A stretch of DNA of 64,000 nucleotides from Symbiodinium natans (lineage: Eukaryota; Sar; Dinophyceae; Suessiales; Symbiodiniaceae). Position numbers and translations under genes: made by a program. The notes beneath the pieces were generated by a model, which ran no database searches, was not told where the DNA came from, and saw nothing but the letters and a program-made list of their open reading frames with translations. Below, in pieces: positions 23,725 to 37,924 of this stretch. How positions within the stretch are numbered: position 1 is the first letter of the stretch; each line of letters starts with the position of its first letter. The stretch lies in the NCBI GenBank assembly GCA_905221605.1, contig CAJNDS010002384.1, forward strand, positions 62,001-126,000. The letters are read 5' to 3'.

Positions 23725-24710
23725 ACCAACTTGAGCCTCCCCAAACCAGCGATTGCATTGGCACAGTTTTGCTACACTTTCTGGCGGCACGGTAGCTAAT
23801 GATGCGATGTTCGGCCTTGTGCGCGCTGTGGGCATCCAGGGCGAGCAGCAGCAGCTGTGCTTCACGCAGTGCCATCTGCTGACGCCCTTTGGCCTGCCAT
23901 TCTTGGCACTTTTTTTCTGGATCTAAGCACTTCAGTCTGGCAGGCCAGCGGCCGGGTGCGTCGGCCATCTCGCTTGTTGCAGTTTCAACATGGCGATGCA
24001 TGGAGCACCACTGCAGCTGAGAACAACCACTGGCCTCCAAGGTCACTGGCCACGTGTTGTGGTACTTGTGAATCGCCTGAAGCTGTGTCTCAGCCTATGC
24101 TCGACCAAAGTGATGGACGGACCTTGGACTTCTTGACACGGCATTTGCAGGAGCCTTGGTAACCGTATCCCTAGGGATCGGCTCATCCAAACGGATCCAG
24201 ACGGAGCCGAGGCAGAAGTGGCCCTGAGCGGATGCCTGCGCAAAGATAGTCAAGCGCAGACTTGGGCAACCCTTCTGAGCAGAGACTCTTTGTTGCCCGT
24301 AGAATTGCCCTTTATTGCTTGAAAGACTTGCGCCTTGGCTTTGTAGCTTTGCAAAGCCTCCGAGACGGACTTGCCCTTGCCCTCCAGCTCACTCATCCTG
24401 CCGTGTTCCACTGCTTCGACCAGCTCCTGCAGCGACGGCCTCACCCCAAGTGAATTTTAGGCTCTCATTCTTGCACGGTGCTTAGCTGATTACCGCACAC
24501 AGAGACGAAGCTAATGCGTGTGCTGCCGAGAGACTGGTCGGGCACGGCAGATGTCGCCAGTGAGGTGACAGTGGCTGTGGATTCTGCCAGCTCATTCTCT
24601 GCAGCTTCTAGCGCCCGGGGCTCAGAGTCTGACCGTCGAAGCCGGGCGACGAAGCTGGGTCGGATCCGCGTCAGCGGAACCTTTGTTCCGGCGTCATCGT
24701 CGTCGTACAT
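23725..24710 (-). CDS. Multi-exon gene of unknown function
   Basis: Four minus-strand blocks look coding. About 24500-24710 has a possible start MYDDDDAGTKVPLTRIRPSF, an acidic N-terminus followed by an Ala/Glu/Ser-rich stretch. About 24265-24443 (RPSLQELVEAVEHGRMSELE) is helical and Lys-rich. About 24130-24240 reads QGHFCLGSVWIRLDEPIPRD. About 23780-24010 reads ARLKCLDPEKKCQEWQAKGR. Spacing suits introns of 50-100 bases. I recognise no domain, and the 3' end is unclear. Confidence 0.4.
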
Positions 24711-25492
24711 GTGACCTTGTCAAGTGGCAGGGTACTTGTACAACGTTTGAAGCATGAGAAGCATAGTAACCACACTTTCGGCACGAGCTATGCAGATGAA
24801 ATTCAGACAGAAGGCAAGTTGGCTGTTCCGCATAGCATGCATCAAACAGCAGATCACAGTACCTTATGTAAATGCAGCAGGAATCCAGGAGTATGCACAG
24901 CAACGTCAAGCGCAACATTGTTGCTGGGCGAAGGACTCAGACATTGCATGATCTGCAAAACCATGCCGGCTAAGACGGAAGTCCCGCTGCCAGTGAAATG
25001 AAGGCCGATCCTCGCACGAACAATCCATGGTTTAAGAGGCAACCCGTTCCCAAATGGCCCCCCCTACGACATGCACCAGTGTACACCGGTTTTTCATTCC
25101 ATGAACTGTCCTCCCGGCTCAAGACTCGGATGCTGGAAAGGTGGAGGAAGCCCGCTGCGCACCCGGCAATGTGCCGATCCATGTCGGGTCGGGAAAGCCT
25201 CAGTGCTTGATCGTGCGGGAAGGATTCGCCAAGCCGCAACCTTTCCCATCACCCCGGCCCCCGTCGAGACATGTCGAGACACAATGCGCTGGAGAGGGCC
25301 TGGATCACGCGAGAGGCGATCTGCCGGCTCACCAGGTTCTTATCCTAGGAATTTCCACCCCTCCCCGCCCCCCCCATTCCCCCATCCTTCTATGAAGTCT
25401 TGTCCATGCCGATTCAGGTCTAGGTGAGAAAACTTTCAAGCTTTCAGCATGAACGCATCAGAACTGCTCATCACATCCCGAATTGCACATAC

Positions 25493-28352
<2,860 letters not shown>

Positions 28353-28494
28353 CTGTCTCAAGCGCGACATCTGTACAGCGCGAAGACCTGTCGACCAACT
28401 GACATGACGGAGATAAGTTGGGCTTAGCCCGTCTCTGTTGACAGTCTACCCTAGAGAGAACCAGGCTCAGATAGACCAGCGGATGCTAGCATTG

Positions 28495-29913
28495 CTAGCT
28501 TTGCAGCCAGCCATTGATTTCAAGCGTGATGTTGTCATCAAGCACGTGGATCAAACAACGCGCGATGTTCTCCACATCGTGCATGCCTAGGTGGTGGAAG
28601 CCATGCTGGGGATTGCCATTCCTGTCAAGCAGACGGAGTCTCGCAAGCATACTCTTCATGCCTCGAAACTCTCCTCCATAGGCTTCTGAGTATGTCCGCT
28701 TGATGTTTATCCACTGTCCAAAGGCGCGAGGATATGGCACACCGCAAATGCCACATTGGGTTCTGATGTGCTTGCAGTCCCAATCACCACAGGTGACGAA
28801 AGCAACATCCTTTGCTCCGTGTAGGCTTTTAAGCCTGCGACCGATCTTCTCGGAAAGCCAAGCGCTGAACTCTGACAGTACATCCGGGAAGGGAATGGCA
28901 GGCGTGTCCATGACAGCGCAGCCTTCAAACAGCTTGGCTGGGCGCACAAATCGCTGAAACCGTCCTAGTTCCTTTCCGGCGACAGCATCGATCAGCAACA
29001 CAGGAAATTCAATGATCTCGTGCTTACCTTCCAAATCGAAAACAAGGAAATATCGAATGCTCTGCGACGGATGCCCGGTGGATGCTGATGGTGCGGACGG
29101 AGCTACTGGCTTCTCCTGCCTTTTGGCCCAACGCGTTGGCTTATCTGGAGGTATACTGGCTTCAACTGTCCCACCGCTGTCCGGACTCCACCCGAATCCC
29201 AAGTCAGAAAGGTCGTCGGCATGTCCTGAAGTCTGCGAAGGTACTGGCTTACACCGCAGCTTGTGGGAAAACACCCGTGGGAACAAGGTGCTGGCCTCCT
29301 CAGGCCCCAGCAACTCGGAAGCCGCTGCCCGCAGCGCCTGCTTACAAGTGGAGTTGCCTGGACTCAGCCACTCCTCCCTGATGGCTTCGGCATATGCGAT
29401 GGAATGCTGGACTGAGCAGGCTTCTCCATGGTGGCAATAGCCGGCCATGAAGTAACCACAAGGTCCGGTGCGATCGTAGACAGGCGCAGCACGAGACTCC
29501 GGGTTTCCGTCGCCCCTGCCCTTGCCTCCCTTGCCTCCCTTGACTCCGCTGCCTCCCTTGCCTTCCCAGCCAGACTGGCCCTTTCCAGCTCCTCCCTTTC
29601 CTTTCCCTTGCTGAACGCAAGCCTGAAATGGAGTTCTTCGGCGAATCTGACCACTAGCACGATCCACTTCCAAGGCTTTGGAATGTTGCAGGGCATCTGC
29701 AACTTCCTCGACGTTGGTGTTCATTGCCTTGATCTTGTTGCAAGACAAGATGTAAGGGGATATGGCAATCCAACCGTTATTCTCAGCGAGCAATTTGCTG
29801 AAAAACTTGTCGTTGGCCAGATTCCCATCAGACAAGTAGTACTCTATCTGCCCGAGGATTGCATCTGCCTTGGGGGTCCAGCTGGCTTCTTTCCCAGACC
29901 ATGTCTGAGCCAT
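28495..29913 (-). CDS. La-motif + CCCH zinc finger + ERI1-type 3'-5' exonuclease
   Basis: A 472-codon intronless frame from ATG at 29913. Residues 17-84 form a La-type RNA-binding motif (QIEYYLSDGNLANDKFFSKL). Residues 102-136 are a Gly/Lys linker. A CCCH finger follows: C152-x7-C160-x5-C166-x3-H170. Residues 287-465 are a DEDDh exonuclease of the ERI1/3'hExo type: FDLEG with D293 and E295, CGDWD (D377/D379), and HLGMHD (H441, D446) before NIARC. All catalytic residues are present, so trimming of RNA 3' ends (histone-type mRNA stem-loops, 5.8S rRNA or small RNAs in known homologues) is expected. I do not know this three-domain order from animals or plants, where ERI1 carries a SAP domain. The lipase gene lies downstream on the same strand. 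Confidence 0.88.
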   Translation of the reverse strand: MAQTWSGKEASWTPKADAILGQIEYYLSDGNLANDKFFSKLLAENNGWIAISPYILSCNKIKAMNTNVEEVADALQHSKALEVDRASGQIRRRTPFQACVQQGKGKGGAGKGQSGWEGKGGSGVKGGKGGKGRGDGNPESRAAPVYDRTGPCGYFMAGYCHHGEACSVQHSIAYAEAIREEWLSPGNSTCKQALRAAASELLGPEEASTLFPRVFSHKLRCKPVPSQTSGHADDLSDLGFGWSPDSGGTVEASIPPDKPTRWAKRQEKPVAPSAPSASTGHPSQSIRYFLVFDLEGKHEIIEFPVLLIDAVAGKELGRFQRFVRPAKLFEGCAVMDTPAIPFPDVLSEFSAWLSEKIGRRLKSLHGAKDVAFVTCGDWDCKHIRTQCGICGVPYPRAFGQWINIKRTYSEAYGGEFRGMKSMLARLRLLDRNGNPQHGFHHLGMHDVENIARCLIHVLDDNITLEINGWLQS

Positions 29914-29919
29914 CTCGCG

Positions 29920-32900
29920 AAGTTAGCGGGGGGGGAACTTGAAATCTTGAGGCTTGGGCTGCTTCCGCGGCTGCAGTCGGAACAAACCAACTCAGACATA
30001 CTTGTTATCCGGATTGCACCCTACACGAACTGATCTGTCAGCGGCCTCGTCGTCGCAGCGGACCTCTGCTTCACACCGGATCGGCAGAGCTTCCGGGTCG
30101 AGGGTTGTAGAGTTCCACGAGGACTGAGCATCCACAGCTTCTTCTGCGGGCTCTCCTTAGATAGTTGTGGACAGCAACTGGCAGCCATGAGGCCATCAGC
30201 ACTGACCGGAGTGTGCGAAAGATGCCTTCTACCAAGCGTCTGCCTTCACTGCCCGGCAGCGAGCCAGATTGGACCTGCTATGCGAGATGTCTACTAAACA
30301 ACCTTGTAGACTTATGGATACTTCTGGCCTCCCCAGAGTGGCCAAGTTGATCAGAGAAAGGCATTTGGGTGCTGCAGCATGCCGCCTCCAGCGGCATGGT
30401 GTCACTCCTTGCATGAGCGCCAGGCCGCGAGCATGTAGCTGAGCCTTGGAGAAGCAAAAGGGTGGGGCTGAATCTTCCCCTCCAAACTTTATGCGAACTG
30501 CGGAAACGCTTAGTGCTGGTGTGGCGCCAGGGTTGGACCAGCATCTGAGGGCTGCGGTCAGCACCTGAATGCGCATACCAACAGGGCTCACTAGGGCCAT
30601 TAGGGGCTTGGTGTTAGATTTCTAGTGTTTCCTCAGTCATTTCTGGCGCCCTTCTTCCGTGCGATCTTATTTCTATTTACAGTCATTGCAGTACCAAGGG
30701 ACCCTCATTCCAAACAAACCCCGTAATTTTGCGTGGAAAGACAGCCCAAACCAACGCACTGCTTCGGCTCAAGCGATATCAGTTTCCCGTGGCGTGGCTG
30801 ATGCGGCGCTGTCCATCTTCACTCACGTGGCACTGCGAAAATAGTGCGGTCCCATGCAGGCCTGCGCATGCACAACCTCCTTCACAAGGAGCCTTGGATG
30901 ATGACTGCATAAGTACTGCATACTTCGAGTCGAGCGGGTCCAACTTGAAAACTGCGATGTTCGAGACTGAATCTGCAGGCCCTGTAATATACTGCCTGGT
31001 AGAGGCCGAGTATTGCCAACGGCATGTCCCAGCAGAAGAAGTGGTGACTTGCTGGCCGGGAAGCTGCAACTGCAAGTCTGCTATGCTTCGGCGCAGACTT
31101 TGCATTTCCGCGTCCATGCACTCCATGGCCTTGCACCTAGCAGCTATAGCATGGCGCAGAAGCAGCGGATGGCTGCTCAAACGCCCATGAATTGGACGTA
31201 AACATCAGTCGTGCCGTCACGTACTCGAAACAAAAGCCGCAACAGCGATTGCAGACGACAACAATTTAAGGACGACAACAGAACACAAAGAATCGAACAT
31301 GGACATAGATGGCAAAAGCAGGCCTGGACTCCGGCGCAAGCAGCTCATCCGGTACAACGGACATGCTTCAGTTTCAGGCAGAAATGCGTGCTCTGACCAA
31401 CTTGCACCATACAAGTTGTGAAGTGAGTCCGCCTTTGTAAATGCATGCGCGACAGGAGCGGCCCTGGCCTGTGCTGTCTTTATGTCGAACCCATCATGCG
31501 GTGTCCATGCTCTCTATAAGTGCAGCTGAGACAAGTGTGGTCTACAAGCTGACCTCTGCCTGTGATTTGTCCTATTATGCTGTTAGCGCCCCGACTCTCT
31601 ACCTTTGCTCTGCGTTGCAGCGATGTCAAACTAAAGCTGCGGCAAGGCATTCTATCAGTGCAGCCTAATTGGCTGCAAACCTTCCACTGTTCCACGCTCA
31701 AGACGTCTGAGCTGATGCCAGGTCAACCCAAGTGTTTACAGAACCTCTACATTGCGAAGCCAACTCGGAACTGACTTTGCAACATTTAAGTAGCCCTGGC
31801 CACGTAGGAGGCTGCAGCTGCCAAAGTAACATCTTCCTTCACTTGTGCTCATGTGGTCATAGATCCGACGCTTATTGCATCTCCGGGGAGGCCACCGCGA
31901 CGCTTCCCAGCACGGCAGTTGCACCTGGGAGTTTCGGCAAACAAAGTGCTGGAAAGATGCATCTCCGGGGGTTCTACTGCCTCTCATAGTAAGCTGGCAG
32001 ATGCTAGCAGTGGGCTGGTGCAGCTGCAAATCTTGAGGCATGTGTATCGGTACTGCAACATTCAGCCCAATCATCCAAAACTAATGGCTACCATTGACTG
32101 CCACATGGAGATTTGCTTGCTCACCTGCATTTCTGCTGGAAGCTCTACGCAGCACGAACTCAGCACAAGACCCGCGGCCCACGCAAGAACCTTGGTTCGT
32201 GCTTCCGACAACCATGATAAGTGCATTCACAGCATGTCCTGGCACTGGTCCACATCATGAAGTCATGATCGATGTACCACTCTGCCATGATGGAAGGCGC
32301 TGGCTGAACTGGAACCAGCCTTGCCTTAGCTTTGCTTGGGGCTTCAAGGCTGAAAAGAGTCAGTGTGTCACTCTTGTCAACCCAGGGGGTGAGGTACTGT
32401 ACTTGCCAAGAGCTGCTTTTCAATGCTCACCCTTGATCGCGCACGCAGTTGTCATCCCAGGCGCCATCACGTTTCTTCTCGAGCAAGTACACGACCTTCC
32501 GGACCTCAGAACTGAAGATCCAATGGCAAGGAGGGGGAATCTTCCCGACGCTGAAATCACACGCGTGGAGCCAGGCAATCGCCTTTGGTGTACCCTTTTT
32601 AATCAAGAGACCCTGCAAATAGCCGAATAGCATCCTGACACCTATTGCTCTGGTTGTATGCAGAACTGAAACTTAACAAAACACCCGTGCAACCCTCGCA
32701 ACCCCATGGCCTTCAGGACTCTCAAAAAACAACTTGCGTGTTCTTCTCACCGCTCATCGCATGACATCTCATTATTCTCATTCTGCGGCACACTGGCACG
32801 TGGATGCACAGTACCCTCTCGACAAAATCAATGGCTGGGATTTTGAAATCGAATGATTGGCTAAGACTCGCGTTCAGTTCACGGCTGCCGACTGCCCTTT

Positions 32901-33370
32901 GAAACGTCGTCGTGCTCTCTATGAAATGGCCCGACGTCTGCTACGTGCACGTCACGTCGAAGGTTTTCACTGAGAGCCTCGGCCCTAGCTTGCAATAAGA
33001 CATGCAGTTCGGCTCCATGACACGCATATCTTACATGGAGGAGGGCTGGTCATTTGAGAGTGGCATGCTTGGAAGAGAAACTCCTTGACTTTCCTTAAAT
33101 TGCCTTGGACGCCCGAGACCCATGCCGAGATGTCGCGCTTGCCGAAGCTGGGGCAACGACTCGCCTGAGCAATGCGGTCAAGACATGCCAAGAACATCCA
33201 AAGCTACATGTGCATGCAATGCCACAAGACTGCAAGATGTATTGGTCAGAAACCTTTTGGCCGCTGATGAGGAATGCCTGCCCCTTGCCAAGTGCCCTGA
33301 GACTCACAGGAGCAGGCGATCGGCTATCGCTGTCTCTCAGCGTATCGGTGGGTGGATGATGGTGCTGTCA
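29920..33370. other. Mostly non-coding with two weak minus exons
   Basis: At about 30850-31180 the minus strand reads a partly coiled-coil segment (AMECMDAEMQSLRRSIADLQ). At 32431-32511 there is an 81-nt exon candidate with a good GTGAGC donor. The plus frame at 32094-32630 (178 codons) has no domain. No repeats of note. Confidence 0.4.
32431..32511 (-). CDS. Internal exon candidate (81 nt), unknown protein
   Basis: Acceptor ATCTTCAG/T and donor AAGG/GTGAGC enclose a charged, helical segment (SEVRKVVYLLEKKRDGAWDD). Both splice sites and composition agree. The rest of the gene is not evident, and no family is recognised. Confidence 0.3.
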
Positions 33371-33377
33371 CATGCTG

Positions 33378-35159
33378 TCAAGCCCCGAAGGCAGGCGTCA
33401 AGTCGAAGTGTCTGACCGCGACCTGCGATCCTGATCTGAGAAGCTCCTTGCGGATGCGTAACTTGAGGTTGCCCAGGTCCCACAAGCCCCGGTCACCACG
33501 GCATGGGATGGGACGCTCGAACTCAATGGCCTTGGAAATGACATTGCAAACAGGGCCACGCGCCCAGATGTAGTTGGGCGTGCAGTCTTTGGGTGCGCAA
33601 TGCCTCTGGACATAGAAGAGCCCGGCGATCGCCCGGTGGGGTAAGGATTCCTCGTCCGGGACGTCGGGCCAAGCCTCCAGCGTGCGCTGCCTCCGTTCTT
33701 CATTGATCTGTTGAGCCCCGGAGTGGAGTGCGTACCAGCCACTCGGGATTGCCCAGGTGCGGTTCTCAAGAAGTTTGATGCCTCGCAGGATTGCATAGAC
33801 TTGCTGCGCGCCCTGCAGTGTAAGCGCCTTGTGGGCATGTTGCACAGCCTCCTCAAGTTCAGCATCAGGCAGAGCTGGCAAGGCAGGCTCCGAACTCTCG
33901 CTGGCTGATCGTTGGAAACGGCCCTTTCCAGCACCTTTGCTTCGGCCTTTGCCATCACCTTTGCCTTCGCCTTTGCCTTCGCCTTTGCCGCCCTTCCCAG
34001 CGTAATTCCTCGGGTAATGGCCTGGACGGGCCTCGAAATCCTTTCCATTGCTCTTGGGGTTTTGATGTAGCATGTGTGGGAAATCAGCCAGTGACCCCAT
34101 CCAATGGCCACTGTCCTTCTCCCTGTTACACCACACAATCACAGAAATTCGCGGACCACAGTCGGGGCCCTCTTGTGGAATCATGTGCCTCCAGGTGGTG
34201 TTGATCGCATCAGAGAAAGCAAAGATATCGCCGTTCAACTGAGGCATTTCGATCTTGTGCCGTGGGTTTTTCTTTTCCACCCAGATGAGCCGTCGCGGGT
34301 CTCCAAAAGTGGACCCCACTGTTAAATCAATCGGGTAGCCGCCCTGGTGGTACTGATCCGAGTGAAGATTACACCAGTCCGTGCCATCCCGGTACAGGTT
34401 CACTAGCGTCCGCACAGCCTTGACTCCAAAGATCTCCGTAACCCTTTCTACGATGGCCCGGTAGGTAGGGGCTTTTGCCAGAAGCTCTTCATCTCCAATA
34501 CAGATCTGCCGAGAAAACTTCATGCCGGTATCCAGCCAGCAGTCTTTGAAATCCAGTTCGGACATGAGCCGATCGAACACAGATCTATCACCAGTCTCGC
34601 AGTGCACCGATGGCAGATAAAAGGCCTCATTCTCAAGGGCAGCCGGGTTTGCAAAAGGACCATTGTCAAGCATGGCGACGCAGTTCTCCACCTTTGGTGG
34701 GAGTGGCCGCAGGATCGCGGTCTCGACGTTGTCTAAGACTGTGCTACAAGCTCGTCTCGCCACATCTGTGGATCCGCACGTTGTGGAAGCCTGGCTTGTC
34801 AAAGGGGAGCTGTGACTTTCTCGCTGCGTGTCCATGCCTCTAGGGATGTCTGCAGTGTCCAAACGGTTGCGTGAGGCATGCCGGGATAGTGCATATCCAG
34901 CACCGGCCACGCCAACTGCCGACCTGAAGCAAGTATTGGTCCAGTGCCTCGACTGCCACTTAGCCCTGCTGGGCTCATTCTGCGCACCAAAAAGCCCTGC
35001 TTGGCTCCCACTTGGTGCAGGCAGTCTAGCTGGAACCCGGCGAGGTCGGACAAAGCGACTATGCAAGCGCGAGCAGTCCACACTGCCACACGCACTCATT
35101 GACAGCATGACAGCGTCCGAACTACGTGGAATGTCCTGAAAGCTGAAGCCGCCACGCAA
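33378..35159 (-). CDS. AlkB-like Fe(II)/2-oxoglutarate dioxygenase fused to an ASCH-like domain
   Basis: A 593-codon intronless frame. Residues 1-150 are Ser/Arg-rich with a small hydrophobic patch, possibly a targeting region. Residues 175-345 are an AlkB-type double-stranded beta-helix: NLHSDQYHQGG gives Fe ligands H266 and D268, TTWRHMIP gives H325, and GPRISVIVW gives the 2-oxoglutarate Arg R337. All key residues are present, so oxidative demethylation of nucleic acid is likely. Residues 388-413 are a Gly/Lys/Glu linker. Residues 440-570 (KLLENRTWAIPSGWYALHSG at 462-481) match ASCH/ASC-1 homology domains, proposed RNA-binding modules. RNA is therefore the more likely substrate, but that is inference. 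A methionine at residue 18 or 109 could be the true start. Confidence 0.85.
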   Translation of the reverse strand: MRGGFSFQDIPRSSDAVMLSMSACGSVDCSRLHSRFVRPRRVPARLPAPSGSQAGLFGAQNEPSRAKWQSRHWTNTCFRSAVGVAGAGYALSRHASRNRLDTADIPRGMDTQRESHSSPLTSQASTTCGSTDVARRACSTVLDNVETAILRPLPPKVENCVAMLDNGPFANPAALENEAFYLPSVHCETGDRSVFDRLMSELDFKDCWLDTGMKFSRQICIGDEELLAKAPTYRAIVERVTEIFGVKAVRTLVNLYRDGTDWCNLHSDQYHQGGYPIDLTVGSTFGDPRRLIWVEKKNPRHKIEMPQLNGDIFAFSDAINTTWRHMIPQEGPDCGPRISVIVWCNREKDSGHWMGSLADFPHMLHQNPKSNGKDFEARPGHYPRNYAGKGGKGEGKGEGKGDGKGRSKGAGKGRFQRSASESSEPALPALPDAELEEAVQHAHKALTLQGAQQVYAILRGIKLLENRTWAIPSGWYALHSGAQQINEERRQRTLEAWPDVPDEESLPHRAIAGLFYVQRHCAPKDCTPNYIWARGPVCNVISKAIEFERPIPCRGDRGLWDLGNLKLRIRKELLRSGSQVAVRHFDLTPAFGA

Positions 35160-35742
35160 GTAAGCCAGTCAGGCATGTGTACTCTACCAAGAAGCCACAG
35201 AAAAGACCCCCGAAGCGATGACAAGCTCGTACGAGGGCAACACAAGCTGTGACCAGCCCACCCCCAGACATGATATGATGCAGTATGCACGAGGTCTTGC
35301 ATGTGTTGGCTCGAATGCATGCGCTTCTCATGAATGTCCGTGTGTCGGAAGAAGGCAACCATGTCTTTGCCTCTGCAAGCCAAACACGGTCCACCAAAAG
35401 GAAGGCAACTTCTGTTTTCGTTGTCCATGGTCTTCCAAGTGCAGGCTGCGCTATGCAAGTCGGATTCGGATTATGCACCGGCACCGGAGTTTGTACTCCG
35501 TTCTCAACTCTGGCCATCATGTCGCACTTGAGGGCGCAGACAAAAACCGTGGCATTTGCCACGAGGTTGGACACTAGTCGAGCCAAGCTTCGTGATCATC
35601 ATTCAAGCCCGTATTTTGAGGACATTCAAGTGCCACGTACGGCGCTTCTGTCTTGTCTCGACCCGTGCACTTGGGTTCACGGTACGTGCTCACAGTGCGT
35701 GCTCAGTCTTTGAGCTTTCCAACGCTGTGCTGAGCCGCGAAG

Positions 35743-36713
35743 CTATATGTAACAAACCAAAACGCTGGAGGAGCCGCTTTGCGTGATCTCTTCCACTGGG
35801 AACGCTTCAAGCATTCTGCCTTCTTCGCAGGTCCTACTGCTTTGCTCTACCGCTTTTGATGATGTGGGGACTGTGGCCTGCGCAAGTTGGGAGAATGCCG
35901 CTGCAACATTCAACACTTTGTCCTCTCTGGCAGAGGCTGGCGTAGACTGACTTAAGATCCTCATGTCTGGTCAAAGTCGCCGCGATCAATGACCTCGTTC
36001 TGCGAATGTGCGTGCGCAGATATCTGGAAGCCGGTGGCTTTGCTGAGCACACAATGAGATCACTGAGCGCAACCAAGGCACGTAGGGAAGGTGAGTAAAT
36101 TTCTTGCAGGCCAAAAACTGCTTGAGGTGGACTTGGAGCTCGCAAATGTGGCACACCTGTCAGGAAACCAAGGGTTGCCCAGGGCACCTCAAGAGACCTG
36201 TAAGAGCTGTACAGGCTGTACAGAATCAGAGCTGCAGAATCACAGGCCCTTCATATGGAAGCCCCATCATTCTGGCCCTGCCCTCAACAGTACCAAAACG
36301 GCATCGGTAAGAAGGCTCGCGACATGCAGCCTCTAGCTTGATTGCTGCTCTTCCTGTCGCCATCATATTGGCAAACAACTGCATCGCCCCGCGTCAAACA
36401 CTAATGATATAACGTAATTCACAGACTCAATCTGCAAATCGAGAAGTTCATTAGCCAGCCCCGTTGTCACATAACAAAGGAATTCATAGAACAAATTCTT
36501 CACTTTTTCCATTCTCTCTGCATAATGCGAGTGATCCCCACTCGGCCTGCTGGCCTGCACTCTACAAGTGTACTGACTGCTCCCATGTGCTGCCCACACA
36601 CACTCCCTTTTCCTGAGAACATCCTTGACTTTCCCGACCTTGGACCCATCTGTCGCTCCGTCTTCGGGCTTGTCGTGGGCAATGAGCAGGAAGAGCCTTC
36701 CATGGGGGTGCAT
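35743..36713 (-). CDS. Two exon candidates, unknown protein(s)
   Basis: The minus frame at 35743-35964 (RILSQSTPASAREDKVLNVA and onward) and the frame at 36363-36713 (MHPHGRLFLLIAHDKPEDGA, later MEKVKNLFYEFLCYVTTGLA) both look like real protein: charged, helical and non-repetitive. They may belong to one gene upstream of the AlkB gene. A frame overlapping the first (35834-36187) is the main rival. No family recognised. Confidence 0.35.
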
Positions 36714-37039
36714 GAAATGTGTTGTTCCGGTTTAGCAGCCGCACCAGGAGCAGCCAATCCCATGTGCTGAAGGTCTGGTGAAACTCATAGTCCTATTGAG
36801 TCATGCTCTAGATCTAGCTGTGGTTAGGGCATGTTCTGGTTCTGGGATTCTGAGGTGTTGAGAGTCTGGCTTGAGGTCGCAGTATCCACCGACAGCAGGT
36901 GAATGGAAGCCGTTCTTCACCTCGTGCGGACAGGCAGGTTACAATTGTTCAAAGGCAGGCGACGTAGTGTTAGGATGAATGCAACAAAGATGAGAGCCTC
37001 GCTGTGCCTGGTACTGAAAATGCCCTACCTCCTGAGGGG

Positions 37040-37745
37040 CCAACCCGAACAACAGTGGCGTGGTCATTCTCCACAGTCAGTGTCATGGCGAGATTGTAAA
37101 TCTGCTCGAACTCCTGGCGGCGGCAGTCTGGCAACACCCCCGCAGCCTCTCTGACTAGACTAGACTGTTCGTGAATGTCCCCCTCTCCCGAACCGTAGAC
37201 ACCGGCTCTTTCTGCCACTGCCGACAGCGGCTCCGCCGCGGTTTTGTGCAGGAATGCTCGTTCGAGCACAGCACAAGAAAGAAATAACGTGCTCGTGTTG
37301 AGCAGGACCACGTCTCAAAGTCGTACCGTTGGCCGCAGCCGTTGACACAGAGCACTAACGTTCCAACATGGCCTGATGCAGCCAGATCCTGATGTTGCAG
37401 CCATGAGAGGAGTGCAGGCGGGCTTAGTACCGAACCCAGCACATTCTGCATCTCCTCATGCAGGCGCATTACGTTAACACAGCTCCACAGCTATGGACAG
37501 CGCGAAAGGCGACTCAATCCAGCTAGTCCCCTGCAAAGCCCCAGGGGCCATCAGCGGCAGAGAATTTCTTCTTGGAAGGCTTCAGACAGATCTACACTGG
37601 AAGGCATGGCAGCGATCAGCTCGGGCAAATCGCCCAAACCTTTTGCCGATGGCGGGCCCAACCTTGCAAGAGTTCCGCCGGCCAATATTGGTCTAGATTT
37701 CGAAGAAGGTGGTGTGAGTATGACAACGTCTAACTGAAGTAACAA
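37040..37745 (-). CDS. Three exon candidates, unknown protein
   Basis: Minus blocks at about 37551-37745 (GPPSAKGLGDLPELIAAMPS), 37300-37469 (RLHEEMQNVLGSVLSPPALL, then GTLVLCVNGCGQRYDFETW) and 37044-37190 (REAAGVLPDCRRQEFEQIYN, ending at a GTAGG donor) all look coding. They could be 3' exons of the CobW-type gene upstream or a separate gene. The spacing cannot settle which. Confidence 0.4.
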
Positions 37746-37924
37746 GATTGCCTCGTCTATTCATTTACCCTGCACGTTCAGTCCAGAGCTCAAGCACCGA
37801 TCAATGCCTTCACCGCAATTAATAATATATGGCCTGCAGCGCCTACTTAACCTACTTAACGTTTGCTCCAAGAGCCTGGAGGCTTGACCAGGCATACCTT
37901 GAGAACTGCGGATGTGCGAAATAC

